Shown here piece by piece: positions 43,001-51,360 of a stretch of 64,000 nucleotides of DNA (position 1 is the first letter of the stretch; each line of letters begins with the position of its first letter). The notes under the pieces are model-generated. The model had not been told where the DNA came from and did no database searches. It was given only the letters and a program-made list of their open reading frames with translations. The DNA comes from Bacteroidia bacterium (GTDB lineage Bacteria > Bacteroidota > Ignavibacteria > UBA10030), in NCBI GenBank assembly GCA_022180565.1, contig BQML01000014.1, positions 1 through 64,000 of the forward strand, read 5' to 3'. The position numbers and the translations under genes were made by a program.

Positions 43001-43164
43001 AGAGAATTGTGGGGGATGCGCTTCGAAAGGAGGAACTGAACGAGCCGGCGCGTCAGGGTCCGGGTTTTCCCCGATCCCGCAGAAGCGTCGACAACGACGA
43101 CGCTTGGGGGGGTGATCTCCGAGTCTTTCGGAAGAAGAGACGACATCGGCTCAAATGCGGTCAT
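40078..43164 (-). CDS. addA: AddA-like UvrD-type helicase/nuclease
   Basis: 1028 aa. ATP-dependent 3'-5' helicase plus nuclease of the AddAB recombination complex. Walker A VDASAGSGKTRTLTRRLVQFL, LAITFTNNAAMEMKRRV (motif Ia), HFLIDEFQDTSPIQWETL (motif II), VVGDMKQSIYGFRGAD (motif III), MNYRSGENIL (motif IV), VRVMTVHKAKGLDFRVVIV (motif V) and KLYVALTRAKDEMYILG (motif VI) are all intact. C-terminal PD-(D/E)XK: FRMDRVIVDTNEVTVVDFKTGE. A RecBCD-type alternative is excluded by the AddB-type neighbour. Confidence 0.95.
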   Translation of the reverse strand: MTAFEPMSSLLPKDSEITPPSVVVVDASAGSGKTRTLTRRLVQFLLSKRIPHNSLEHVLAITFTNNAAMEMKRRVLDLLKEAAQGNEETLTELSTLVSLEKPEIRTRAAEMLETILDRYGEFQVQTIDSFLARVFKSSALEFGFPPGFDIVIDSRPMLDEAFEEFAGGIKPGSPSAGLLLDLVELLVLTRKVDARFHWNPYRELARQVKNLYARIVSTAQPLLEQNRSEEFEANAARLCALVEQLGTMLDRSSVVPHSRFVTYRKEAQARRFARLLDLQFPNPPVLKSKSPKIELAKFLNASASLCSEIEALRADLIGVHARMHFEPYIRTHRLLRETLDRIKRREAAVDLGDMTLRLATFVREGAVPELYLSLGETIHHFLIDEFQDTSPIQWETLKPLIENSLGAQGTLFVVGDMKQSIYGFRGADWRIMKRLMEGAYFPSAPPEILNLEMNYRSGENILEYTRKVFHEIVPLQVMSGAAQASGLASFRQRPRPDAKGKGLVETLVFEGDTETRPEREVILRIIGDCLSRGYRLRDCAILTPENEDVVKVSGWLNEAGYEFIPFSTLDIRTRKIIGELLALLRFLDSPIDDLSLATFLLGDLFAARLSNDGIELNTEDLRALAREKRHSGSRRPLYVLFREHRPELWERYLESLFTLTGYLPLYDLATEIYKRFNVFELMPGEEAALVKLLEVIQHFESRGQNSLAEFVEFSEEISEDSDWNMDVPPDINAVRVMTVHKAKGLDFRVVIVLLYDVPLRFDRVYMEETPEGVRLLRLVKKQAEDNPSLEKLLFDREFNGTVDQLNKLYVALTRAKDEMYILGVQYPQAKQPSAFLPREYFGPRKKPKMREQSEESENRVPLLHPAHLRREPATAERLNLEETQRGERIHAILARIHVVDGTVAETVRKAIEEEEKEGGPWPGPEDLESLLARFLSEPSFAPFFEPREGRTILNEREFAASDGRLFRMDRVIVDTNEVTVVDFKTGEEQRDYGEQVRNYMTILSEIFPGRTIKGVLAYVDKNVCRSVE

Positions 43165-43209
43165 GACCGCGATATCAGAGGCACTGCAAGAACCGTCTCA
43201 GGAATGCAC

Positions 43210-43842
43210 TTATGTTGTCCGATCCCCGAGCCGGACACGTTCCGACAGCTGGCCGGGAGCGACGATGCCTGCCGAGAGGGTCAGCTTTAATCCTTCCTCG
43301 ACAGTCAAGTCGAGCACACGGACCTCCTCACGCGGTACCAGAACCATGACCCCTGAGGTCGGATTGGGGGGATGAGGAAAGTACACACTCACAAGTTGAT
43401 CGGAACCCGAGGAGGCACGGGCCGTCAAATCGTTTGTTGCAAACCCCACGGAAAAGATCCCCCTGCGCGGATACTCGACGAGTACCACTTCGCGAAAGGA
43501 CTTTCCCTGCTTGCCCAGAGAAAAGGCTGAGATCAGATCCTTCACGGCCGAATAGATCGCCCGTGCAACCGGAATCCTTACGATGATGGCATCGATCCCT
43601 CTTACAATCATTCTCCCAACGAGGTTGCGTGAGAGGGCTCCGATGAGAAGGATCATCACAATCATCGCCACCACGCCTAGTCCCGGGACATCCACGCCGT
43701 ACCACGCCAAGAGCGGGGCAATCAGCCTGTCCATCCACCCAAGTAGAGCATTCAGCACCCAGAGCGTCAGCGCCAGCGGCACGATCACCGCCAAACCGCT
43801 CATGAACGACTGTCGCAGGATGTCGATGAACCGTGAAAGCAT
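43210..43842 (-). CDS. DUF502 family membrane protein
   Basis: 210 aa from the ATG at 43842, one base after the transglutaminase stop. Two membrane helices (SGLAVIVPLALTLWVLNALLGW and GLGVVAMIVMILLIGALSRN), then a soluble domain with the DUF502 motifs IPVARAIYSAVKDLISAF, FREVVLVEYPRRGIFSVGFATN and FPHPPNPTSGVMVLVPREEV. DUF502 proteins occur widely in bacteria and plants (COV family); biochemical role unknown. Likely cotranscribed with the transglutaminase gene. Confidence 0.9.
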   Translation of the reverse strand: MLSRFIDILRQSFMSGLAVIVPLALTLWVLNALLGWMDRLIAPLLAWYGVDVPGLGVVAMIVMILLIGALSRNLVGRMIVRGIDAIIVRIPVARAIYSAVKDLISAFSLGKQGKSFREVVLVEYPRRGIFSVGFATNDLTARASSGSDQLVSVYFPHPPNPTSGVMVLVPREEVRVLDLTVEEGLKLTLSAGIVAPGQLSERVRLGDRTT

Positions 43843-43843
43843 G

Positions 43844-45313
43844 CTACCGATTGACCTCTTCCACCTTGAGAGAGTACGAGTATTTGTCAAAATAGATATT
43901 GACACCATCGTACTCAAGTTCTCCCCGCTGAAAATCCACATTGTCCGACCGCATCGAACGCTTCGGCGGATGTAATTCCTGATTGTGGTCACTATTCGCC
44001 GCCATGCGGTACTGGTCCAGTCCGCCAAAATAGAAGTCTCTGATCCTGGCCCGCTCCGCCTCCGGACCTGAAAAATACTGCATCGCAAAAACGCCCATGT
44101 ATGGATCGACAGGAATCCATCCATAGGGATTGAAGAAAATCTCTACCCAGTCGTGAATGGTCTTCCCACCCGGCATGGTCAGCCACCCTGATTGCCAGCG
44201 GGCCGGAATTCCATTGAAACGACACAGCGTCATAAACAAGAGCGCAGCTTGCCCGCAATCGCCATATCGCCTGGTCAGGCACTCCTGGCTGATGTTTCTG
44301 ATTGTCGAATACTCGACAGCATAACTGTATTGGATGTTTTCCGTGATCCAGTTATAGAATATGCGAGCTTTCATGAGCGGATGAGGTTCGGACCCCGCCA
44401 GGGAATCTGACAGCGCCCGGATCGACGACGTAAAGGCAACGTGGGGACCTTCTGCGGTGAAGGCCTTGTACGTCGCATCAGCGGTGTCATACGGTTGGAC
44501 GGCGAGCGGCTGGAGATCGAAGCGGATCCCGAAGGCTGTGTATTCATACTCCACACTGAATACCGTGGGCTTTTCCTTTTCCGCTTTTTGTTCGAGGTAC
44601 ACGCTCCGGATACGAGAATCCATAGGAGCAAGAAACTTGATAGGGCTCGAGGTGCCTTTGACTGCAATGTTGAGTTGATGGGGAAACGCGATCGGAATCG
44701 GAAGCCAGGCACGCACGACTTCTCCCGGGGGTACCGCGTTCGCTTTGAGAGTCACGGTCATTGTAGCGTGAAATGTCTTCGGCAGGACGAAGGGGGCTCC
44801 ACGCTCCTGCGCCGCCTGCGTGATGGTCTTTACGGCTTCAAGCGTTGATGCCTCGAATTGCGCGTCGGAGGGCGGATTGATCCGTCGGCTCCGGAGCTCG
44901 GGATAACGAAAGAACAAATTACTGCGGCTGGCATTCATGAAGTACTGAACACTATCGATCACCCGCGAGTCAAACCGGCCCTCGGTGATCCATGTGTCGA
45001 ACTCCGTTTCGGTTAAATCCTTCACGGACCGTTTCAGAACTTCGTAGAGATCACCTCTCGTCAGCGAGTAGTCCTTGCGAATGCGATCCAGGCGGTCGAG
45101 CTCGAACTCGAGCTTCTTGCGGATCTCAGGAAAGGGCGAGCTGATTTGGAGGGCAAGGGCCCTCCCCAGAACTGCGGTTGCCTCAACAAATCTGCCTTGT
45201 TCTTCAAGTTGCAGAGCTTCCCGCAGGGCGGGTGACTCGGGGGGAGGCTCTTGAGCATATCCGGCAGAGGCAAGGATAAACGCGAGCAAGCAGCATGAAA
45301 GACGGGCGTTCAT
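43844..45313 (-). CDS. Exported transglutaminase-like protein
   Basis: 489 aa from the ATG at 45313 (MNARLSCCLLAFILASAGYAQ, a signal peptide). A helical N-terminal half is followed by a beta-rich part (FHATMTVTLKANAVPPGEVVRAWLPIPIAFPHQ) and a transglutaminase core with the catalytic triad: Cys in TRRYGDCGQAALLFMTLCRFNGIPARWQSGW, His in HDWVEIFFNPYGW and Asp in IPVDPYMG. Probably a periplasmic cysteine peptidase or transferase; substrate unknown. About 267 bp upstream (45314-45580) I see no gene or clear signal. Confidence 0.88.
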   Translation of the reverse strand: MNARLSCCLLAFILASAGYAQEPPPESPALREALQLEEQGRFVEATAVLGRALALQISSPFPEIRKKLEFELDRLDRIRKDYSLTRGDLYEVLKRSVKDLTETEFDTWITEGRFDSRVIDSVQYFMNASRSNLFFRYPELRSRRINPPSDAQFEASTLEAVKTITQAAQERGAPFVLPKTFHATMTVTLKANAVPPGEVVRAWLPIPIAFPHQLNIAVKGTSSPIKFLAPMDSRIRSVYLEQKAEKEKPTVFSVEYEYTAFGIRFDLQPLAVQPYDTADATYKAFTAEGPHVAFTSSIRALSDSLAGSEPHPLMKARIFYNWITENIQYSYAVEYSTIRNISQECLTRRYGDCGQAALLFMTLCRFNGIPARWQSGWLTMPGGKTIHDWVEIFFNPYGWIPVDPYMGVFAMQYFSGPEAERARIRDFYFGGLDQYRMAANSDHNQELHPPKRSMRSDNVDFQRGELEYDGVNIYFDKYSYSLKVEEVNR

Positions 45314-45580
45314 GAGATATCGGGGAGATGAGGTTTCAGCTTCGGGATTCAGGATTAACGTTGCCGGAGAGATGCAAAATAGGAAAAGCGCGGGTGAGGT
45401 GCAACGGGAGACCGGAAGCGATGGGGAAAACATCAGGAACCGATTTCGGCATTCACCTCTCCCATGTTGAGGAATCTTCGCGCGTGGTACGCAGAATCTC
45501 CGGAAACACCGGGAAGCGCGACGGTTCCCGCTCACGTCAACAGGCGAGACCCGATCTCTTGGGAAGGAGTGAATGAGGGA

Positions 45581-45919
45581 TTATTTGAAACTCGCGACCG
45601 CGCGGTCGACGGTTTCATAGGTCTTGAACACCTTGATCAGCTGAGTGATCATGAACACGCTCTCGACTTTCTCGGTCACATTTGCAAGTCGGAGCTCCCC
45701 ACCCTTGTTCTTCACCGAAGTCATGGCCGCAATGAGGGCCCCAAGGCCGGAGCTGTTAATCCACTTGACCTTTCCCAGGTCCAGCACGATTTTCTTCACG
45801 TCATCCTGCAAAAGGCTGTAGACCTTCTGGCGAACGTCCGTGGTGTCCGGTTCGCCCATCAGATTGCCCTTGAGACTTACTACGGCAACGTCGCCGTGCA
45901 TCTTTTCTTTGATGTTCAT
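45581..45919 (-). CDS. STAS-domain anti-sigma factor antagonist
   Basis: 112 aa from the ATG at 45919, AAGGGAG upstream. STAS fold: GDVAVVSLKGNLMGEPDTTDVRQKV, IVLDLGKVKWINSSGLGALIAAMTSVKNKGGELRLANV. The phosphorylatable Ser of SpoIIAA-type proteins is kept in INSSGLG (the usual preceding Asp is Asn here). No RsbW-type kinase or phosphatase gene is adjacent, so the partner switch is encoded elsewhere. Preceded by a good sigma-70-type promoter. Confidence 0.92.
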   Translation of the reverse strand: MNIKEKMHGDVAVVSLKGNLMGEPDTTDVRQKVYSLLQDDVKKIVLDLGKVKWINSSGLGALIAAMTSVKNKGGELRLANVTEKVESVFMITQLIKVFKTYETVDRAVASFK

Positions 45920-45955
45920 GACGTTACTCCCTTGCGGTCGGAATGAGCAGGCTTT

Positions 45956-45984
45956 ATGATAGCACGTTTTCCCCCCAATGTCAA
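45956..45984 (-). promoter_or_regulatory. Promoter of the STAS gene
   Basis: Minus strand TTGACA (45979-45984), 17 bp, TATCAT (45956-45961); transcription would start about 30 bases before the ATG. Confidence 0.6.
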
Positions 45985-46056
45985 CGACACAGGACGGGTC
46001 AACCCTTCTCTTTTTCAACCCCCCCTTACCACACTTTTACGGATGCTTCTGACGGG

Positions 46057-47295
46057 TCAGAACCTGCTGATATCCCGTCCGAAAACAAACGTCTTCATCC
46101 AATCAAACACGACCAGAATTTTGTTTTTGATGCTTACGAGTCTGGTCAGGTACACGGACCGCCAGAACAGCCACGCGGCAAATCCGCGACCCTTCACGGT
46201 CTCCAGGTCAGCCAGCGCCTTGCCTGATCCCACATAGGCCAACATGCCGTACGACTTATAACGGAACGGCTCCGGCAGGCGTCCCTGCGCGTAAGCTTCC
46301 AGAGCCCTCGCGAGGTATTTTCCTTGTTGTTGCGCAACCTGAGCTGTGGCCGGATAGGGCCGTCCCATGACCGAACTACAATCACCCAGGGCAAAAAGTC
46401 GTGAAGTCTCGTGAACGCGGAGATGCTCGTCCACCAGAATTCTCGATGCCGCATCGCGAGGAAGGCGGAGAGATTGCACGAAAGGAGTCGGCGCAGTTCC
46501 CGCCGACCACACCACAAGTCCGTACGGAATGCGCGTTCCGTCGCGCAGGACGATCCGAGTCGGGCCGATCCGCGTGACCGGTGACCTGGTCCGCACTTCA
46601 ATGCGCTGTCGGCGGAACAGACGACGCGTATACGCGCGGAGGGCCGCGTCAAAGGTTCCGAGGATTTGATCGGTCGCCTCAAGCAGTGTAAGTCTGACCT
46701 GCTCTGCAACGGCGGGATACGACTTGCGCAGGTCCTCCATCACGAAATCGTGCATTTCAGCCAAAAATTCCACACCCGTTGGTCCGCCCCCCACGACGAC
46801 AAAATGCAGAAGCCGTTGCACCTCTTCGGGATCACTGCGCGGGTGCGAGGCACGTTCAAGACATTCGATGATCCTGTGGCGGATGGCGCGCGCATCCGAC
46901 AGCTCCTTCAGAAACAAGGCGTGCTCACGGACACCGGGAATGTTGAAGGTGGCGCTTGAAGCGCCGACCGCAATAACGAGAAAGTCGTACCGGAGCGCGA
47001 ACGTACGGCCATCGAGAATTCCCCTGCATCGAATTTCCCGCTTCGGATGATTCAGACCGATGCATTCGGCGTGATAGTAAAGGATCCCCGGCCTCGCAGT
47101 CCGTATCGGCTCGATGATGCTCCGCAGTTCAATTGTGCCAACCGTGGTACTCGGAAGAAGGGGCGTAAAGAGAAAATGGTTGCGGGGACTGACGACAACG
47201 ACGTCAAAGATCTGCGTATTGATTCGTTTGATGATACTGAAGGCCCCGAATCCCGTTCCGAGAACCACAAGTTTCGGTTTTGCCGGAGTGCTCAT
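46057..47295 (-). CDS. ndh: Type II NADH dehydrogenase
   Basis: 412 aa flavoprotein that passes electrons from NADH to quinone without pumping protons. FAD-binding LVVLGTGFGAFSIIKRIN, FLFTPLLPSTTVGTIE, NAD-binding FVVVGGGPTGVEFLAEMHDF, ATDQILGTFDAALRAYTRRLF, and FALGDCSSV with YPATAQVAQQQGKYLARALE, which are typical of NDH-2. The C-terminal amphipathic segment (AWLFWRSVYLTRLVSIKNKILVVFDW) is the expected membrane anchor. Divergent from the SpoU methyltransferase gene. Confidence 0.95.
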   Translation of the reverse strand: MSTPAKPKLVVLGTGFGAFSIIKRINTQIFDVVVVSPRNHFLFTPLLPSTTVGTIELRSIIEPIRTARPGILYYHAECIGLNHPKREIRCRGILDGRTFALRYDFLVIAVGASSATFNIPGVREHALFLKELSDARAIRHRIIECLERASHPRSDPEEVQRLLHFVVVGGGPTGVEFLAEMHDFVMEDLRKSYPAVAEQVRLTLLEATDQILGTFDAALRAYTRRLFRRQRIEVRTRSPVTRIGPTRIVLRDGTRIPYGLVVWSAGTAPTPFVQSLRLPRDAASRILVDEHLRVHETSRLFALGDCSSVMGRPYPATAQVAQQQGKYLARALEAYAQGRLPEPFRYKSYGMLAYVGSGKALADLETVKGRGFAAWLFWRSVYLTRLVSIKNKILVVFDWMKTFVFGRDISRF

Positions 47296-47452
47296 TGAGC
47301 AGATAATGTAAACAAAATCGGCATTGGTTGAAAACGATACACGGGGACATCCCGCATTGCCTGAATCATTTCACGGCTCTTGCAGAGAAGAACTGTGTTC
47401 CGGAACGATTGCATCATCGCGCGGTATCCCGTATTTTGGATCGGTCACTCCT

Positions 47453-48259
47453 ATGAAGATCACGCACGTCACAAGCCTGGACCTTCAGCAACTCCAACCC
47501 TACCGCACGCTTCGGCGCCCGGAGGAACACCACCGACGCGGAATCTTCGTTGCGGAAGGGGAAAAGGTTGTGCGCCGCTTATTGGAGAGTACACTGAGAG
47601 TCTTCTCCGCTCTTCTGACGCCCGAGTGGTTCGACATTTACAAGTCCCTGCTCGAACACCGGGCTCCGGAAGTCTATGTGGCTCCGAAACAGCTTGTGGA
47701 ATCCATCGTCGGATTTCCTCTGCACCAGGGGATTATGGCCGTTGGAGGTGTGCCCGAATCGAAGACCCTCGAAACGGTTCTTCCGGATCTCGAGACTCCG
47801 TACTTCCTTGCTGCGATCGACGGACTCACCAATGCCGAAAACATCGGGGTTCTGGTCCGTAACTGTGCCGCATTAGGCGTGCAGGCGATCCTTGTGGGCG
47901 AAACGTCGAGCAGTCCGTACCTTCGTCGCGCCGTCCGGAACTCCATGGGAGCGGTATTCCATCTCACGGTTGTGCACACTCCTCATCTGGCCCGCGCTCT
48001 GGCCGAGCTCCGCTCACGCGGTATCACGACGCTGGCAGCACATCCATCCGCCCCACAACACTTGGAATCGGTTGTTGTTTCAGGTGCCGGTGTTTGCGTT
48101 GTCTTTGGGAGCGAGGGAGAGGGAATTTCGGCGAACATCCTCAGGGAATGCAACCTCGCGGTTTCCATCCCCATGAAGAACAATGTGGATTCGCTGAATG
48201 TAGGGAGCGCCAGCGCAGTGTTTCTGTATGAAGTGCAGAAGATACTGAAAGGCCTCTGA
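47453..48259 (+). CDS. SpoU/TrmH-family RNA 2'-O-methyltransferase
   Basis: 268 aa from the ATG at 47453. N-terminal substrate-binding part (RRPEEHHRRGIFVAEGEKVVRRLLES) and the SPOUT catalytic domain: DGLTNAENIGVLVRNCAALGV (motif 1), VVFGSEGEGISANILRECN (motif 2) and VSIPMKNNVDSLNVGSASAVFLYE (motif 3), which build the SAM-binding knot. Methylates a ribose in rRNA or tRNA; the exact site cannot be read from sequence. No strong Shine-Dalgarno. Confidence 0.93.
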   Translation: MKITHVTSLDLQQLQPYRTLRRPEEHHRRGIFVAEGEKVVRRLLESTLRVFSALLTPEWFDIYKSLLEHRAPEVYVAPKQLVESIVGFPLHQGIMAVGGVPESKTLETVLPDLETPYFLAAIDGLTNAENIGVLVRNCAALGVQAILVGETSSSPYLRRAVRNSMGAVFHLTVVHTPHLARALAELRSRGITTLAAHPSAPQHLESVVVSGAGVCVVFGSEGEGISANILRECNLAVSIPMKNNVDSLNVGSASAVFLYEVQKILKGL

Positions 48260-48331
48260 ACGCTTCCAGCGGTGTCACTCTCTTTCACCGTGGAGAAGCA
48301 CGAGGCTGCCCGGCGATCTTGCCTGGCTTCA

Positions 48332-48562
48332 TCAAGCCTGTGGTTTCAGAGGAGGCAGTGCCCGTGCCTTGATCTCCGACTGAAACCCCGCCTCCCGGTG
48401 GCTCCCATCGCAGAAGGGCTTGTCCTTGCTGTGACCACACCGGCACAATCCCACCGAGGTTCTTCCTCCCAGATCAAACTTGTTCCCCTGTTCGTCGAAT
48501 ATTTCGAAATCGCCTTCGATACGAAGACTGCGATTGTTCCGAACGGTAATCTTTGTCGGCAT
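48332..48562 (-). CDS. CDGSH iron-sulfur domain protein
   Basis: 76-aa cytosolic protein. The 2Fe-2S ligands CRCGHSKDKPFCDGSH (three Cys and one His) are present, flanked by SVGLCRCG and REAGF. The N-terminal part (ITVRNNRSLRIEGDFEIFDEQG) matches the small MitoNEET-like bacterial type. The start codon directly follows the stop of the DUF2911 gene (TAA-ATG), so the genes are coupled. Confidence 0.93.
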   Translation of the reverse strand: MPTKITVRNNRSLRIEGDFEIFDEQGNKFDLGGRTSVGLCRCGHSKDKPFCDGSHREAGFQSEIKARALPPLKPQA

Positions 48563-49114
48563 TTAAAACTCCTCCCGCGATCGTGAGGAATTGTTGTTGA
48601 GCACTTTGAACGCTATCGACACCATGGTACGTTCCCATTCCAGCACCAATATTGCCCCGTCATTCCCGTTTCGCCGAAACGACATCGTGAATTTCTCCAC
48701 AGGCGTTTTGAGGGAGTCCTTTTTCATCGCCAGGCGCGCGAAGTCAAGCTCGGGATTGTAGACTGTCCCCCACTGCCCCGTTTGTTTGTTGATAATCAGC
48801 TTCCATTCGCCCGCCGACGGAAGCGTGTACAGCGTATAGGAACCTTTGGGCAAAACGACATCACCAAACTGAAGATCCGCCTCCGTTTCCAAGGCTGTCG
48901 CTTCATTGGCCCCGGTCCGCCACACCTTGTTGTAGGGCACCAGTCCTCCCATGATCACGCGCCCTCTCATGGAGGGCCGGCCGTAATTGATGCTGATCTT
49001 TTTTCCCTTGATCAGGATTTCCGTTGAATCCCTTGGACTCAAAATCGGTTGCTGGGAAAAGGAGGGGCCGAACAGCGCCGTACTGACAATTGTCACAATG
49101 AGCGTTTGTTTCAT
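48563..49114 (-). CDS. Exported DUF2911 protein
   Basis: 183 aa from the ATG at 49114 (MKQTLIVTIVSTALFGPSFSQ, signal peptide). Body shows the DUF2911 pattern: ISINYGRPSMRGRVIMGGLVPYNKVWRTGANEATALE, LPKGSYTLYTLPSAGEWKLIINKQTGQWG. These are common secreted proteins in Bacteroidota with unknown role. Leads directly into the CDGSH gene. Confidence 0.9.
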   Translation of the reverse strand: MKQTLIVTIVSTALFGPSFSQQPILSPRDSTEILIKGKKISINYGRPSMRGRVIMGGLVPYNKVWRTGANEATALETEADLQFGDVVLPKGSYTLYTLPSAGEWKLIINKQTGQWGTVYNPELDFARLAMKKDSLKTPVEKFTMSFRRNGNDGAILVLEWERTMVSIAFKVLNNNSSRSREEF

Positions 49115-49163
49115 GGATGGGAGTTTGTCGGTTGAAGGGTTTGATTTTTGCTTTGGTTCTCGA

Positions 49164-49703
49164 TTATCGGTTTCTTGCTCGTTTGAGATCGGCCAACGCG
49201 GCCTCATACGCCGCGCGGGTGCGCCGATCGAAACACACGACAATGGCTTGCTCAAGCTCGGAAGAGCGCTCGAGTGCTTCAGCGATTTCCCGGAGGGCAA
49301 TTCTGCACGCCCGGTCCACAGGAAAACCGTAGGCGCCTGTGCTGATAGATGGAAACGCAATCCGGGTTATTCCGCGTTCCCGGGCAACCTCGAAACAACG
49401 CCTGTAACAGCCGGCCAGGAGTTCCTCCTCCCCGTGCTCTCCCCCCCGCCAGACAGGACCAACGGTGTGGATCACCCATCGGGCAGGAAGCCGATAGCCT
49501 TTCGTGATTTTCGCGTCTCCGGTCTTGCAACCGCCGAGCGTGCGGCATTCGGCGAGCAATTCAGGGCCTGCGGCCCTGTGAATGGCCCCATCAACACCGC
49601 CGCCGCCCAGCAGGGAGGAATTCGCCGCATTGACGATGGCCTCGACCTGTAAGCCCGTAATGTCACCCTCCACAATCTTTATTCTTTCCACAACCACAAA
49701 CAT
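49164..49703 (-). CDS. Macro-domain protein (ADP-ribose binding/hydrolase)
   Basis: 179 aa, single macro domain. [46 protein letters not shown] carries the ADP-ribose-binding Asp and Asn and the catalytic loop [30 protein letters not shown] and [19 protein letters not shown] complete the site. Closest in layout to the YmdB/MacroD-type O-acetyl-ADP-ribose deacetylases. Probable removal of mono-ADP-ribose or related groups. Confidence 0.94.
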   Translation of the reverse strand: MFVVVERIKIVEGDITGLQVEAIVNAANSSLLGGGGVDGAIHRAAGPELLAECRTLGGCKTGDAKITKGYRLPARWVIHTVGPVWRGGEHGEEELLAGCYRRCFEVARERGITRIAFPSISTGAYGFPVDRACRIALREIAEALERSSELEQAIVVCFDRRTRAAYEAALADLKRARNR

Positions 49704-49719
49704 TGCCGGGATTGGATCA

Positions 49720-50592
49720 TCACCCCATCGGTTCCTTTGGCCGGACGATCATGATGCCGGTGTGGTGCTTGTTCTTCGCCAAATACTCCGCAAGTGTTAT
49801 TTCCGAAATCTCGACACGCTTCCCAACCGACGGTGCATGTAACAAATGGAGACCTCCTGATTGCCTCACTACGATTGCCGTATGAGAAACGTCCAATCCT
49901 TCGATGTCGGTCGTGATCCCGATGATATCACCGCTTTCAATGTCCCGCTCGAGATCTGCCACCATCGTCTTCGGAATGAAATACATTTCTCGGGCAGAGA
50001 TTTCCTCTTCAATTTTTCTGATCGCTTCCAGGTTTCGGGGGTTTTCGCGCAACTGCCGGTACTGGTCGGGATGTGTGGACATATAATTGATCACCTTCCG
50101 AAACGGCTTGCCTCCCATCTGACGGGCAATCGTTGTCCATACTCCCTTTTTCTCGTTGTCGTAGAAATAGTCCGACGTATAATGAAGCCGGCTCGGGTAA
50201 CCATCGATGACGCCTCCCCGGTAACGAATGTATTTCAACTCATCCCTGTAATCCTGAAATGTTGTCGTGCCTTTCTTAATGCAACGTGCCAGTACGAGGG
50301 CGTTTTCGTAGAACGAGACGCAATCGAGACCGCGCATGTTGACCACGAGCCTTTCCGGACCCGGGACCTCGAGAGCAAACGCGACATACTCGGTGCCCAG
50401 GAATGAAATGCCCATCTGAATGATCACCTCCTGAATTGGCCGCTTCTGGAGGGAAAGTGAAACCGCGAGGGAGAATTTTTGCCGGCAGATCGCCTCATCC
50501 TCGTCTCCCCAGGCCAGGACGGGTGCGAAACTCCGCCAGGGATGGGTTGTCGCCCCCGCCACGACATATTTCACAAACGTGCGCCGGTTCAT
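49720..50592 (-). CDS. DUF1460 NlpC/P60-like amidase
   Basis: 290 aa with a Tat-like or plain N-terminal signal ([19 protein letters not shown]). DUF1460 proteins are N-acetylmuramoyl-L-alanine amidase-like cysteine peptidases of the NlpC/P60 superfamily. Active-site Cys is in [18 protein letters not shown] and the His in [21 protein letters not shown]; other signatures are [15 protein letters not shown] and [24 protein letters not shown]. Probably acts on peptidoglycan fragments in the periplasm. Confidence 0.9.
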   Translation of the reverse strand: MNRRTFVKYVVAGATTHPWRSFAPVLAWGDEDEAICRQKFSLAVSLSLQKRPIQEVIIQMGISFLGTEYVAFALEVPGPERLVVNMRGLDCVSFYENALVLARCIKKGTTTFQDYRDELKYIRYRGGVIDGYPSRLHYTSDYFYDNEKKGVWTTIARQMGGKPFRKVINYMSTHPDQYRQLRENPRNLEAIRKIEEEISAREMYFIPKTMVADLERDIESGDIIGITTDIEGLDVSHTAIVVRQSGGLHLLHAPSVGKRVEISEITLAEYLAKNKHHTGIMIVRPKEPMG

Positions 50593-50595
50593 ACT

Positions 50596-51360
50596 TCAGT
50601 AGAATTGAACACCGATGGAAGCCAGCACCATGATCCCGGAATAATCGAACGGAACCGAGGAATCCTGGTCGTTCGTCTGGCCAAACGTCGTGATTCGTCC
50701 GGTAATGATGCCTACCTGCCCGAGGCGGTACAACGCCTCCCAGCGGAAAACAAGCGGGCCAAACAGAGGAAGTACGCCGCCAAGGGCTGCAATCGCGGTC
50801 AGTTTCGATTTCCGATACACGCCCCTGGTATCATCATGCACAACCGTGATCGTCGTGAGTGATGAATCGGAAAGTTTCTCGGTCTGGGTCCGGTAAGCCG
50901 AGGATGTTGCCCGCGTCAGAATCATTCCGATCTCCACCTCGGCGTAGAGATCGTGGCTCAAACCGGTCGGGAAATGATACGCCAACCCGGCCGCGATCAC
51001 CGTCGCCCCCAGCGAGCGCTCAAGAGAGAGCATGCGTTCCGGATGAGTCCATGACGTTGCCACTGTCCGTTCATCGTGATGGAAGGAAACCGATACGGAA
51101 TAGTCGCGATCGAACCGGTACGATGCTTTGGCGCCAAAGGCGGGTGCGGGGCTTGGTGAAGGAAACGGAGGAATCTCATATCCGTTTTCATTATAGATGC
51201 GAACATCGCGCACCATATCTTCTTTGATGGCTGAGAAGCTGATGAGGGCGTATCCTGCCCCCGCACTAACCGTCCACCCTCCTTCCTGTGCGGGCAGGAT
51301 GTCGAAGACCGTCAGAGACAGCAACGCGGCTGCAACCAGAATGTCAAAACGGAGCTTCAT
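50596..51360 (-). CDS. Outer-membrane beta-barrel protein, unknown function
   Basis: 254 aa; signal peptide ends ILPAQ. Alternating amphipathic strands (SVSFHHDERTVATSW; DLYAEVEIGMILTRATSS) and the final FDYSGIMVLASIGVQFY with a C-terminal aromatic residue suggest an eight- to ten-stranded outer-membrane barrel. The start overlaps dnaB by 17 bp. No known family recognised. Confidence 0.7.
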   Translation of the reverse strand: MKLRFDILVAAALLSLTVFDILPAQEGGWTVSAGAGYALISFSAIKEDMVRDVRIYNENGYEIPPFPSPSPAPAFGAKASYRFDRDYSVSVSFHHDERTVATSWTHPERMLSLERSLGATVIAAGLAYHFPTGLSHDLYAEVEIGMILTRATSSAYRTQTEKLSDSSLTTITVVHDDTRGVYRKSKLTAIAALGGVLPLFGPLVFRWEALYRLGQVGIITGRITTFGQTNDQDSSVPFDYSGIMVLASIGVQFY